From Prosthecobacter debontii (GTDB taxonomy: Bacteria > Verrucomicrobiota > Verrucomicrobiia > Verrucomicrobiales > Verrucomicrobiaceae): DNA of 64,000 nucleotides. Location of the stretch: NCBI GenBank assembly GCA_945860295.1, contig CAMAQH010000018.1:20700-84699 (forward strand), written 5' to 3'. Shown piece by piece: positions 18,407 through 26,991 of the stretch. The notes beneath the pieces were generated by a model that saw nothing but the letters and a program-made list of their open reading frames with translations, searched no databases and was not told where the DNA came from. Each line of letters starts with the position of its first letter. Position 1 is the first letter of the stretch. The position numbers and the translations under genes are program-made.

Positions 18407-19822
18407 ATGCAACCGCTCGATCCTACAGCTCATGCCCTCAGCGTTAATCGTCGCACCTTTTTCTCTCAGTCGGCTTATGGACTGGGTGGGATGGCTTTGG
18501 CTTCGCTGATGCAGGAGGCTCAGGGCGGCATCGCTGGAGCCATGCTCAAACCGCATTTTCCAGTGAAGGCAAAGCGCGTTATTTTTCTTTGCATGGCAGG
18601 TGGGCCATCGCATCTGGAGATCTTTGATTGGAAGCCGAAATTGAAGGAGTTGGATGGTAAAGCATTCCCTGAATCCTTCACCAAGGGGCAGCAACTCGCT
18701 CAGCTACAAGGCGCGGAATTGAAGGCGCGTGGAGCCTTTTGTGAGTTCAAGAAATGGGGGCAAAGTGGCCAGGAGATTTCGGAGTTGTTCCCACATCTCG
18801 GCAGCGTGGCTGATGACCTGTGCATCATTCGCTCCATGAAGACGGAGCAAATCAATCATGACACGGCGCACGCTTTCATGAACACGGGTAGCATCATCAA
18901 GGGGCGCCCCAGCATGGGGTCATGGCTGCTCTATGGTCTCGGCTGTGAGACGAGTGATTTGCCGGGCTTTGTCGTGCTGACTTCAGCGGGTAAAACAGGT
19001 CAGCAGCCAGTATCTGCGCGTCAGTGGTCAGCGGGCGTGCTGCCGAGTAAGTATCAAGGCATCCAGTTTCAATCTAAGGGGCAGCCGGTGCATTATTTGG
19101 GTAGTCCAGATGGGGTATGCCAAAGCATGCAGCGACAGGTCGTGGATGAGGTCAAGCGACTAAACGGAATCTTGGCAGAGGAGAAACTTGACCCCGAGAT
19201 TCAGACTCGCATCTTACAATATGAGATGGCTTTTAAAATGCAGTCAAGCGTTCCGGATTTGATCGATATGAAGAGTGAGCCGCAGCACATCTTCGACATG
19301 TATGGTGTGAAGCAACCGGGTGACGGCAGTTTTGCCTCAAACTGCCTGCTCGCACGCCGCATGGCGGAGCGGGGCACGCGCATGATTCAGCTTTATCACC
19401 GCGCGTGGGATCATCACAGTGGCATTGTCGATGGCATGAAAGCCGCTGCTGCTGATGTGGACCGCGCTACCGCAGCACTCATCAATGACCTCAAACAACG
19501 CGGCATGTTGGACGACACGTTGATTCTTTGGGGCGGCGAGTTTGGCCGCACGCCGATGGGGCAAGGAACGGGTCGTGATCACCACATCCTAGCCTTCAAC
19601 GTTTTCATGTCAGGCGGCGGCGTAAAGCCAGGCTTCAGCTATGGCGCGACGGATGAACTCGGCTACCGCTCGGTGGAAGACATCGTACACGTTCATGATC
19701 TCCATGCCACGATGCTGCATCTGCTCGGTATCGACCACAAACGTCTCACGGTGAAATTCCAGGGACTCGATATCCGGCTCACCGGCATCGCCGGTAATCT
19801 GGTGAAGAAGGTGCTGGCGTAA
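18407..19822 (+). CDS. DUF1501 family protein with Tat signal
   Basis: Protein of 471 residues from the ATG at 18407. This start gives a twin-arginine signal (SVNRRTFFSQSAYGLGGMAL); the earlier TTG at 18380 is rejected. The body matches DUF1501, an alkaline-phosphatase-superfamily fold abundant in Planctomycetes and Verrucomicrobia. Typical stretches are KRVIFLCMAGGPSHLEIFD, IRSMKTEQINHDTAHAFMNTG, YHRAWDHHSGIVDGMK and LILWGGEFGRTPMGQG. The His and Asp residues in these stretches are candidate metal ligands. In the family the gene is commonly paired with DUF1553 cytochrome genes; that partner is absent here. Confidence 0.9.
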   Translation: MQPLDPTAHALSVNRRTFFSQSAYGLGGMALASLMQEAQGGIAGAMLKPHFPVKAKRVIFLCMAGGPSHLEIFDWKPKLKELDGKAFPESFTKGQQLAQLQGAELKARGAFCEFKKWGQSGQEISELFPHLGSVADDLCIIRSMKTEQINHDTAHAFMNTGSIIKGRPSMGSWLLYGLGCETSDLPGFVVLTSAGKTGQQPVSARQWSAGVLPSKYQGIQFQSKGQPVHYLGSPDGVCQSMQRQVVDEVKRLNGILAEEKLDPEIQTRILQYEMAFKMQSSVPDLIDMKSEPQHIFDMYGVKQPGDGSFASNCLLARRMAERGTRMIQLYHRAWDHHSGIVDGMKAAAADVDRATAALINDLKQRGMLDDTLILWGGEFGRTPMGQGTGRDHHILAFNVFMSGGGVKPGFSYGATDELGYRSVEDIVHVHDLHATMLHLLGIDHKRLTVKFQGLDIRLTGIAGNLVKKVLA

Positions 19823-19836
19823 CATTCAGATGACGC

Positions 19837-20628
19837 ATGTTTTTCGATACCCACACTCATCTTGGCAGCCACAAATTTGATTCTGATCTTCAAGACGTTC
19901 TGGCGCGTGCCAGTGCTGCTGACGTCAAGCGGATGATGGTGCCAGCCACAGATCTGATCAATGCGCGCAAGTGTCTAGCCATTGCTGAGCGGGAAACTCA
20001 GGTTCGCGTCGCAGTTGGCGTTCATCCCTGTGATGTGGACACGGTTTCTGGTGAGTCTTGGATTGATGAAATGCGTGTGCTGGCAGTGCATACGAAGGTG
20101 GCCGCCATCGGAGAAATCGGACTCGATTACTTTCATCCGCCGCCGGAAGGTTTTGATCTCAGTGGATGGAAATCGCATCAAGCGAAGTGCTTGCGCCTAC
20201 AGCTCGATTTGGCCTGTGAGTTGGGTTTGAATGTCGTGCTACATAATCGCGACAGTTGGGACGATCTGGTCTCCATCGTCATGCCTTATAGTGGGCATTT
20301 GCGCGGTGTCTTCCACTGTTACACAGGCACGCTTGAGCAGGCCCGGCCATTGCTTGAAGCGGGACATCTGATTTCCTTCACTGGTATCGTGACTTTTAAA
20401 AAGCCAGGTTCAGTAGGCGAGACGGCGCGTGAGGTGCCTGATGGCCAATACATGATCGAGACTGATGCGCCCTATCTCGCGCCGATGCCGCATCGTGGTC
20501 AGCGCTGTGAGCCTGCCCATGTGGCCGACACGGCACGCGATATTGCACTGATGCGCAGGCAGAGTGTTGAAGAGGTCGCGCGAGTGACCACTGAGACGGC
20601 CTTAAAGTTCTTCAAAGGTTTCGAGTAA
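19837..20628 (+). CDS. TatD-family metal-dependent hydrolase
   Basis: Protein of 263 residues with the metal ligands of TatD DNases: DTHTHLGSHKF, the Glu in GEIGLDYF, His in VVLHNRD and VFHCYTG, and Asp in IETDAPYLAP. Family members cleave DNA or act on D-aminoacyl-tRNA; the exact substrate here is not readable. It begins 14 bases after the DUF1501 gene, so co-transcription is likely. The C-terminal pattern PAHVADTARDIALMR is also typical. Confidence 0.93.
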   Translation: MFFDTHTHLGSHKFDSDLQDVLARASAADVKRMMVPATDLINARKCLAIAERETQVRVAVGVHPCDVDTVSGESWIDEMRVLAVHTKVAAIGEIGLDYFHPPPEGFDLSGWKSHQAKCLRLQLDLACELGLNVVLHNRDSWDDLVSIVMPYSGHLRGVFHCYTGTLEQARPLLEAGHLISFTGIVTFKKPGSVGETAREVPDGQYMIETDAPYLAPMPHRGQRCEPAHVADTARDIALMRRQSVEEVARVTTETALKFFKGFE

Positions 20629-20677
20629 AAATATTCTGAATAGCCGCAAGCCTGTGCTAGTCAGAGTGCGCACCACT

Positions 20678-21328
20678 ATGAAAAACATGCTTCGCGCTTT
20701 GGTTTGTGCCGCTATCATCGGTTTATCTCTTTCCTCATGTGTCGTTGACTCTTATGGCTACCCCCGTCGTGGCTATAGCGGCGGCGGTTACAGCGGAGGC
20801 TACTACGATGACGTAGACTATGATAATGGCTACTACGGGTCGAATTACGGCGGTGGCTACGGCGCACCCCTGTATACGCCAGCATTTACCAGCTTGTCGT
20901 TCTTTGGCGGCAGTGGATGGGGCAATCAATGCGCCCGCCCGAGCTACGGTAACTCGCACTATCATATAAACAGCGCTCAGCATTACGGGCGCAGCTCATA
21001 TCAGCAGCCTGTTTCATCCACGCAGCGCTATGCCTCACAAGTGACACGTCCATCGACATTCCGTGGCAACAGTGTCTTTGGCACTCCGCCGCCAACACCG
21101 ACTTTTTCAGCGCCGCGCACCTTGTCTCGTCCGTCCTACAGTGTGCCTGCACCTCGCCCCGTACCTTCGGCTTCGAGTCGCAGCCATGAGGCTTCCTCAG
21201 TTCCGGCACCGAGTGGACGCTCGGAGCGCAGTAGTCCCATCGTGCAGGCAGCCAGTTCATTCTCGACCCCTTCGGACTCGGGCCGCTTTGGTGCTGGTTT
21301 GCCCTCCGATCAGCGTCGTCAACGCTGA
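20678..21328 (+). CDS. Gly/Tyr-rich lipoprotein of unknown function
   Basis: Protein of 216 residues starting at 20678. The opening MKNMLRALVCAAIIGLSLSS leads to a lipobox cysteine (LSSC). The mature part starts with about 50 residues of Gly/Tyr-rich low complexity (repeats of GYSGG and DNGYYGSNYGGGYG), then a Ser/Pro-rich region. No known domain was recognised. A start at 20654 would add eight residues before a good signal and is rejected. It lies between tatD and the MoxR operon on the same strand; it may be an outer-membrane lipoprotein. Confidence 0.7.
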   Translation: MKNMLRALVCAAIIGLSLSSCVVDSYGYPRRGYSGGGYSGGYYDDVDYDNGYYGSNYGGGYGAPLYTPAFTSLSFFGGSGWGNQCARPSYGNSHYHINSAQHYGRSSYQQPVSSTQRYASQVTRPSTFRGNSVFGTPPPTPTFSAPRTLSRPSYSVPAPRPVPSASSRSHEASSVPAPSGRSERSSPIVQAASSFSTPSDSGRFGAGLPSDQRRQR

Positions 21329-21441
21329 GCCTGGAAAGATGTTTTTTGCATTTCTTTTGTAGCAGGAAGTCTTGGGCGGCGTTTTGATCATGTGGGTCCA
21401 GTCTTGACTCTCACGCTAGCCCCATTGATCTTTCGTGCCGC

Positions 21442-22446
21442 ATGTCTGAACCCGTCGTCTCCTCCCCCGCCGTCCCTCATCAGGAAACCATCGCCAAATC
21501 CGCATCTTGGGTGCTGCCGCTTCGTGCAGAAATCGCCCGAGTCCTCATCGGCCAGACCGAACTCGTTGATCGCTTGTTGGTCGCTTTGCTGACCAACGGG
21601 CACGTGCTGCTAGAAGGTGTTCCTGGATTAGCCAAAACACTCGCTGTGCGCACTCTTTCCAGTGCCCTTCATGCCGAGTTCAAGCGCATCCAATTCACGC
21701 CCGATTTGTTGCCTGCTGATGTCGTGGGCACCATGGTGTATCACCCGAAGGAGGGGACTTTTACTCCGCGACTCGGACCCGTCTTTGCCAATCTAGTTCT
21801 GGCTGATGAAATCAACCGCGCTCCAGCTAAGGTTCAGAGCGCTTTGCTCGAAGCCATGCAGGAGCGCCAGGTTACCATCGGTGACAAGAGCTACAAACTG
21901 CCTGATCCTTTCATGGTGCTGGCCACGCAAAATCCGATCGATCAAGAAGGCACCTACACGCTGCCTGAAGCCCAGCTTGACCGGTTTTTATTCAAAGTGC
22001 GCGTCATCTATCCGACTCCGTCTGAGGAGCGCCAAGTGCTCGACGCGATGGCCACCAGCGCGCCAAAACTAGACGTGAATCAGATCACTCAGGCTGCGGA
22101 CATCGTTGCTAGCCGAGGTATCGTGAACAGCATCTACATTGATGAAAAGATCCGTGATTACATTGTGGCCATCATTCATGCCACGCGTAATCCAGAGGTC
22201 GTGGCACCGCATTTGAAGTTGCTCATTCGCTGTGGCGCATCTCCGCGTGGCACGATAAATCTCGCGCTCGCTTCCAAGGCCCTAGCCTTCCTCGCCGGAC
22301 GTAACTTTGTGACCCCACAGGACATTAAAGATCTCGCCCCCGACATCCTCCGTCATCGTATTCTTCTGAGCTATGAAGCTGAAGCCGAAGGTGTGACCAG
22401 TGAAGACGTGATCAAGCAACTGCTCGACAAACTACCGGTGCCATAA
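21442..22446 (+). CDS. MoxR-family AAA+ ATPase
   Basis: Chaperone-like AAA+ protein of 334 residues that usually acts with von Willebrand factor A proteins to load metals or mature complexes. Motifs: Walker A EGVPGLAKTLAVRTL, Walker B LVLADEINRAPAKVQSALLEAM, sensor 1 VLATQNPID, and the AAA_3/AAA_lid end (LAPDILRHRILLSYEAEAEG). It heads the MoxR-DUF58-BatA-BatB-BatD operon. The ATG at 21442 follows the sequence GCCGC. A weak promoter-like TTGACT at 21404 lies upstream without a convincing -10. Confidence 0.95.
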   Translation: MSEPVVSSPAVPHQETIAKSASWVLPLRAEIARVLIGQTELVDRLLVALLTNGHVLLEGVPGLAKTLAVRTLSSALHAEFKRIQFTPDLLPADVVGTMVYHPKEGTFTPRLGPVFANLVLADEINRAPAKVQSALLEAMQERQVTIGDKSYKLPDPFMVLATQNPIDQEGTYTLPEAQLDRFLFKVRVIYPTPSEERQVLDAMATSAPKLDVNQITQAADIVASRGIVNSIYIDEKIRDYIVAIIHATRNPEVVAPHLKLLIRCGASPRGTINLALASKALAFLAGRNFVTPQDIKDLAPDILRHRILLSYEAEAEGVTSEDVIKQLLDKLPVP

Positions 22447-22528
22447 ACTGTTCTTGGTTCGTTGCTTGCGGCTTTCTATCTGACAGCCCGCTGCGCACAT
22501 TTGAAACCATGCTCCGATCGCCATTTGC

Positions 22529-23443
22529 ATGCCTGCATCAACTCCCAACGACGACGAACGTCTCAAGCGCATCCTTAAGCGTGTGAGGCGCATCGAGCTG
22601 ATCACTCGTGGCATGGTGAAGGAGACGCTGGGCGGTGCATATCATTCGCGTTTTAAAGGGCAGGGGATCGAGTTTGATGATTTCCGCGAGTATCAGCCTG
22701 GGGATGATGTTCGATTTCTGGACTGGAATGTGACGGCTCGCATGGACGAGCCTTTTGTCCGCAAGTACATCGAAGAGCGTGAGCTGACAGTGATGCTTGT
22801 TGTCGATGTCAGCGGCTCCGGCGACTATGGAAGTCACGAAGATAGCAAGCGTGAGCGTGCCGCAGAGGTCGCCGCGGTGTTTGCCTTTAGCGCCGTGCAG
22901 AATCAGGACAAAGTCGGACTCATTCTCGTCTCTGATAAGGTGGAGCACTACCTGCCTGCGCGAAAGGGCGGTAGCCATGCGCTGCGCTGTTTGCGTGATA
23001 TTTTGAACATGCAGCCGAAGAGTCGGCGCACAGATCTGGCTCCAGCTTTGGACCTTGCTCTAGAGCGTGTCGCTCATCGTGCATTGGTCGTGGTCGTGTC
23101 AGATTTCTTCACTACGAATGATGCCTGGGAGAAGAGTTTGCGCTCTCTGGCTGCCAAGCATGATGTCGTGACAGCACAAATCACCGATCCGCGTGAGTGG
23201 GAACTGCCCAATGCGGGTCGTGTCTGTCTCGAAGATCCGGAAACAGGTGAGCAGCATATCGTTAATACATCACATCCTGCCGTGCGGCGTCAGTATGCGG
23301 AAAGGATCAGTGAACGGCAGGATTCTCTCAATCGCATGTTGAGAAAAAATGCCGTGGAGCGGCTCGATGTGCGCACGGACGATGACTACGTGCCTGCCTT
23401 GAAAGCCTATTTTCGCACACGTAAAAGGAGGAAGCGCTCATGA
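22529..23443 (+). CDS. DUF58 domain protein
   Basis: Protein of 304 residues with the DUF58 signature FDDFREYQPGDDVRFLDWN followed by a von Willebrand factor A-like fold (VMLVVDVSGSGDYG, with a partial MIDAS DxSxS). DUF58 proteins sit beside MoxR ATPases in a conserved cluster and probably act as its adaptor at the membrane. The length and the VVVVSDFF motif fit the family. The gene overlaps the next by four bases (ATGA), indicating translational coupling. Confidence 0.93.
   Translation: MPASTPNDDERLKRILKRVRRIELITRGMVKETLGGAYHSRFKGQGIEFDDFREYQPGDDVRFLDWNVTARMDEPFVRKYIEERELTVMLVVDVSGSGDYGSHEDSKRERAAEVAAVFAFSAVQNQDKVGLILVSDKVEHYLPARKGGSHALRCLRDILNMQPKSRRTDLAPALDLALERVAHRALVVVVSDFFTTNDAWEKSLRSLAAKHDVVTAQITDPREWELPNAGRVCLEDPETGEQHIVNTSHPAVRRQYAERISERQDSLNRMLRKNAVERLDVRTDDDYVPALKAYFRTRKRRKRS
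23425..23431 (+). promoter_or_regulatory. Shine-Dalgarno site of the DUF4381-like gene
   Basis: AAGGAGG lies eight bases upstream of the ATG at 23440, inside the last codons of the DUF58 gene. It is one of the few strong ribosome binding sites in this window and supports the overlapping start. Confidence 0.7.
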
Positions 23444-23979
23444 GCCTGTTCGCTTTTTTCATCGCACAAGCCCAGCAGCCAGAGGCACCGCCCCTGCAGC
23501 CTTTGCCGCACCCTGGGCTGCCTGATCCGACATTGATTACAACCGGTCCTAGTTGGTGGGTTTATGCTGCCGCTGCCATTTTAGTTATCTCTCTGCTGGC
23601 TCTTATCTTGTGGATGCTTTTCCGCCCTGCGAAAGTCAGTCCGCCACTGTTGAAGAAACCGTGGCAGACAGCGATGACTCGTCTGCGAGACATCCTCGCG
23701 CAAGCTGCCCTGAAGTCGCCTTCCGACACAGCTGCCGCAGTATCAGAAACGCTGCGCGTTTATTTCCTAGAGAGCTACAAAATCCCAGCGCCCTTTCGCA
23801 CTTCTCAGGAGTTGTTTCAGCGTGGTGGCATCCCGGCCACTTCCCTGCGCCTGACTCGCTATGCGGCATTGGCAGACATTTGGGATCAGCTCGCTTTTGC
23901 GCCTGTGCCTGCAAACTCAAGTGAAGCCTCGGCTCTCGTGCAAAAGGCCATTGAATCCTTAGAGGAAGACCGCCTATGA
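23440..23979 (+). CDS. DUF4381-like membrane protein of the Bat operon
   Basis: Protein of 179 residues. An N-terminal hydrophobic segment and Pro-rich linker (LQPLPHPGLPDP) are followed by one membrane helix at about residues 44-64. A soluble part of about 110 residues carries helical patterns (SETLRVYFLESYKIPAPFRT, LADIWDQLAFAP). The position between DUF58 and the VWA gene, and the size, match the DUF4381-type proteins found in these operons; direct homology is suggested, not certain. It overlaps both neighbours by four bases, so it is translated coupled to them. Confidence 0.6.
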   Translation: MSLFAFFIAQAQQPEAPPLQPLPHPGLPDPTLITTGPSWWVYAAAAILVISLLALILWMLFRPAKVSPPLLKKPWQTAMTRLRDILAQAALKSPSDTAAAVSETLRVYFLESYKIPAPFRTSQELFQRGGIPATSLRLTRYAALADIWDQLAFAPVPANSSEASALVQKAIESLEEDRL

Positions 23980-25001
23980 GCATTCCATTTCTTCGCGACA
24001 CGATCTTTGCTCATCCTACTTGGCTGCTCCTGCTGCTCGCGCTGCCTCTCATGGCTTGGTGGCGCGGCAGATTTGGTAAGGCTCCCACGATTGCTTTTTC
24101 GACCACATTCCTGCTGCGTGATCTCGGCACTCCGGCCAAGTCTGCTCGCGGTGGTTTCACCATGGGTCTCGTGTTGCTCAGCCTTGCTGCCGCCATCTTT
24201 GCTCTGGCTCGCCCGCAGAAAGTCATTTCGCATGACGAAGACAACACAGAGGGCATCGCCATCTGTCTCTGCGTGGATGTTTCTCTCTCCATGTTGATCG
24301 AGGACTTCTACATCGGCGGCAATCCCGTGAATCGTATCACAGCGGCCAAGCGAGTCATGCGTGACTTCATTCGCGGCCGCACCAATGACCGCATCGGTAT
24401 TGTCGCTTTTGCCGGAGCGCCCTATCAGCCTTGCCCACTCACGCTTCAGCGCGAGTGGCTTGAGGCAAATCTTGATCGAGTCCAAACGGGCGTCATGGAG
24501 GACGGAACAGCCATCGGCTCAGGTCTGGCGGCCGCCTCCCGTCGGCTGGATAAAGAAACAGTCCCGAGCAAAGTCATCATTCTGCTGACGGATGGTGCCA
24601 GCAACAGCGGTAAGCTCAGCCCCCAAGACTCAGCCAAGCTCGCGGCCACGCTTGGACAAAAAATTTATACCATTGCCATCGGCACTCCTGGAGTTCACAT
24701 GATCCCGCTGCCAAACGGACGAGTCATCACCAGTGGCCGGCAGGAGTTCGATGAAGGCACGCTCCAAGAAGTCGCCCGCATCGGCAATGGCAGCTTCTAC
24801 ATGGCTCAGGATCTGAGTGCTTTGCAGGAGATTTTCGACACCATCAACAAGCTCGAAAAGAAGGAGATCAAGCACCGCAATATCACCGAGACAGAGGAGC
24901 TTTTCTTCTACCCACTTGGAGCGGCAGCAACTCTACTTGGACTGGCCTTGTTGCTGCGGTTCACACTGCTCAATGCCTCCCCGATGGCTGTTGCCACCTG
25001 A
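23976..25001 (+). CDS. batA: BatA-like von Willebrand factor A membrane protein
   Basis: Protein of 341 residues with two N-terminal membrane helices, a VWA domain and a C-terminal helix (about 310-335). The metal-ion-dependent adhesion site is seen as VDVSLSMLIEDF (DxSxS), plus RIGIVAFAGAPYQPCPLT and ILLTDGASNSG. In Bacteroides the bat genes support aerotolerance, and the VWA domain probably faces the periplasm. It lies directly upstream of a second VWA gene with a 12-base gap. Confidence 0.9.
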   Translation: MSIPFLRDTIFAHPTWLLLLLALPLMAWWRGRFGKAPTIAFSTTFLLRDLGTPAKSARGGFTMGLVLLSLAAAIFALARPQKVISHDEDNTEGIAICLCVDVSLSMLIEDFYIGGNPVNRITAAKRVMRDFIRGRTNDRIGIVAFAGAPYQPCPLTLQREWLEANLDRVQTGVMEDGTAIGSGLAAASRRLDKETVPSKVIILLTDGASNSGKLSPQDSAKLAATLGQKIYTIAIGTPGVHMIPLPNGRVITSGRQEFDEGTLQEVARIGNGSFYMAQDLSALQEIFDTINKLEKKEIKHRNITETEELFFYPLGAAATLLGLALLLRFTLLNASPMAVAT

Positions 25002-25013
25002 CCTCTTGCCACC

Positions 25014-26969
25014 ATGACTTTCCTCGCTCCGAAGCTCTTCTACTATCTCTTCGCGCTACCGCTCTTGGCGGTGCTGAAGCTTTGGGCGGACTGGCGCGCA
25101 CGCAAAACTCAGGCTTTGTTTACCGCACCTCGGCTACGTGACACACTCATTACGGGCGCCTCCACCTCACGCTCATGGGCCATCTTCACGCTGCAACTAC
25201 TCGCGCTCGCCTGCTTCATCATGGCGCTAGCTAGGCCGCGCTGGGGCGAGGATAAAATCGTCCAACAGGAGTCCGGGCGTAATGTCATCATCGCCATCGA
25301 CACCTCCCGCTCCATGTTGGCGAACGACATCGTCCCTGACCGCATCACGCGCGCCAGGCTTGCTGCCCAGGACGTGCTGGCCTCACTCAAAAATGATCGT
25401 GTCGGTTTGATCGCGTATGCAGGAAACGCTTACCTCCAAGCGCCGCTTACCACGGATCATGATGCGGTGATTGAGGCCATTCAGTCGCTCGACTTCACCG
25501 CAGTCCCGCGTGGCGGAAGTGAGATCGGACGCGCTCTGAAATTGGCCATGGAGACCTTTGAAAAAAGTCCTGCCAAGAATCACGGCCTGATCCTTTTTAG
25601 CGATGGCGGTGAGCCGGACATCCAGATCACCGAGTACTCGAAACAGGCCGCTCAGAAGAACGTGCTCGTGCTCACGGTCGGCGTCGGCACTGAGGCCGGA
25701 GCGCTCATCCCCGATCCTGATCCAGAGCGTGCAGGTGAGTTCATTCGTGATCAGCAGGGTAATGTGGTGAAGACGCGGTTGGAGCCAAAAGTGCTCCAAG
25801 AGATCGCCACTGCCACACACGGTCGTTACATGAAGCTCGGCTCACAGCCGCTCGCCGTTTCAGTGGTCAAGGATCTGCTTTCAGCCCTTCAGGCACAAAC
25901 AAACGCGGCCAAGGAACTTGTGAAACCGATTGAGCGTTTTTATTGGCCTGTGTCTATGGGTATGCTGCTACTCGTTTGCGCTTGGCTCATTCATCCCACT
26001 TCCCGCATGAAAACCTACACACCCGCAATGGCTCTCCTGGCTTGGAGTTTTCTGACTCCCGGTGCTCAGGCCGATGACACTTTTTTGGGCTCGATCTTTG
26101 GCTCAATGCAGCCTGACCCCCAGCAAGCGCATCAAGCCTATAAAGACGGCGAGTTTGATCAGGCGGAAAAGCTCTATGAGGAGCAGATGAAGCAAAGTTC
26201 ATCTGTCCAGCAACAGCAGCAGCTTGCATTCGGCTACGGCAGCTCGGCTCATCAACGTAAAGACTATGACCGTGCCATCGATGGCTTTAGCCAGGCACTT
26301 GAGTCTGAGGATCAGGGAGTGCAAAACCATGCGCATCGCGGCATCGCCCATAGCCTCTATGACCAGGGTGATCGCGTCTTTTCAAAGCAGCCTAAGTTTT
26401 CACTCAAAGCCTGGCGTGATAGTGTAAAGCACTTTGATGCCGCGCTGAAAATTGAGCCGGAAAATAAGGAGGTGAAGGAGAACCGCGACTTCGTGAAGAA
26501 GCGTCTCGATGAACTCCAGAAGAAAATGGACGAGCAAGAAGGCAAAGATGGCAAGAAGGGCGACAAAGGTAAAAAAGGCGACAAGGGCAAGAAGGGAGAA
26601 AAAGGCGACAAAGGCGAAGGTGAGGACGGCGACCAAGAAGGCGACGGAGATGGCGAAGACGAAGAAAAATCACGCAAAGAAAGCCTTGGTAAAAAAGAGG
26701 ATAAAGAAGGTGAAGAAGGCAAAGGCGGCGACAAAGACAAGGATCAAGAAGGCAAGCTCCAAGCCGGTAAAGATGGTGATCAAGAGAGCCAAGAAGCCCG
26801 CGAACGCCGTGAGCAACTCGAAGCCGAGAATGCCGAAAATCAAGAAAATGACGCCACCGGATTCAGTCGCAATGAAGCCCGCTCCTTCCTCCGCACTTAT
26901 GCCGATGATCAAAAGAAAGCCATGCTCGTGCGTCCTCGAGATGCGCCGGTGAATGGCAAGGATTGGTAA
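25014..26969 (+). CDS. batB: BatB-BatC fusion: VWA domain plus TPR and Lys/Glu-rich tail
   Basis: Protein of 651 residues. Part one (1-320) has two N-terminal helices, a VWA domain (IAIDTSRSMLANDI; LILFSDGGEPD) and a helix near 310. Part two begins at MKTYTPAMALLAWSFLTPGA (ATG at 26007), a second signal-peptide-like segment, followed by TPR repeats (AYKDGEFDQAEKLYEEQ; KDYDRAIDGFSQAL). About 120 residues of K/E/D/G low complexity (GDKGKKGDKGKKGEKG) come next. The end resembles BatC (FSRNEARSFLRTYADDQKK). BatB and BatC are usually separate genes; here they are fused in frame with no stop between them. Confidence 0.88.
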   Translation: MTFLAPKLFYYLFALPLLAVLKLWADWRARKTQALFTAPRLRDTLITGASTSRSWAIFTLQLLALACFIMALARPRWGEDKIVQQESGRNVIIAIDTSRSMLANDIVPDRITRARLAAQDVLASLKNDRVGLIAYAGNAYLQAPLTTDHDAVIEAIQSLDFTAVPRGGSEIGRALKLAMETFEKSPAKNHGLILFSDGGEPDIQITEYSKQAAQKNVLVLTVGVGTEAGALIPDPDPERAGEFIRDQQGNVVKTRLEPKVLQEIATATHGRYMKLGSQPLAVSVVKDLLSALQAQTNAAKELVKPIERFYWPVSMGMLLLVCAWLIHPTSRMKTYTPAMALLAWSFLTPGAQADDTFLGSIFGSMQPDPQQAHQAYKDGEFDQAEKLYEEQMKQSSSVQQQQQLAFGYGSSAHQRKDYDRAIDGFSQALESEDQGVQNHAHRGIAHSLYDQGDRVFSKQPKFSLKAWRDSVKHFDAALKIEPENKEVKENRDFVKKRLDELQKKMDEQEGKDGKKGDKGKKGDKGKKGEKGDKGEGEDGDQEGDGDGEDEEKSRKESLGKKEDKEGEEGKGGDKDKDQEGKLQAGKDGDQESQEARERREQLEAENAENQENDATGFSRNEARSFLRTYADDQKKAMLVRPRDAPVNGKDW

Positions 26970-26991
26970 CCCATTAGCAACCCACGACCGC

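Noticed and set aside
21404..21432. TTGACT as the -35 of a MoxR promoter
   Set aside because: No acceptable -10 hexamer at 16-18 bases; matches were two of six.
26509..26952. Lys-rich 147-residue ORF within the BatB-BatC gene
   Set aside because: Frame-shifted reading of a GDKGKKG low-complexity region.
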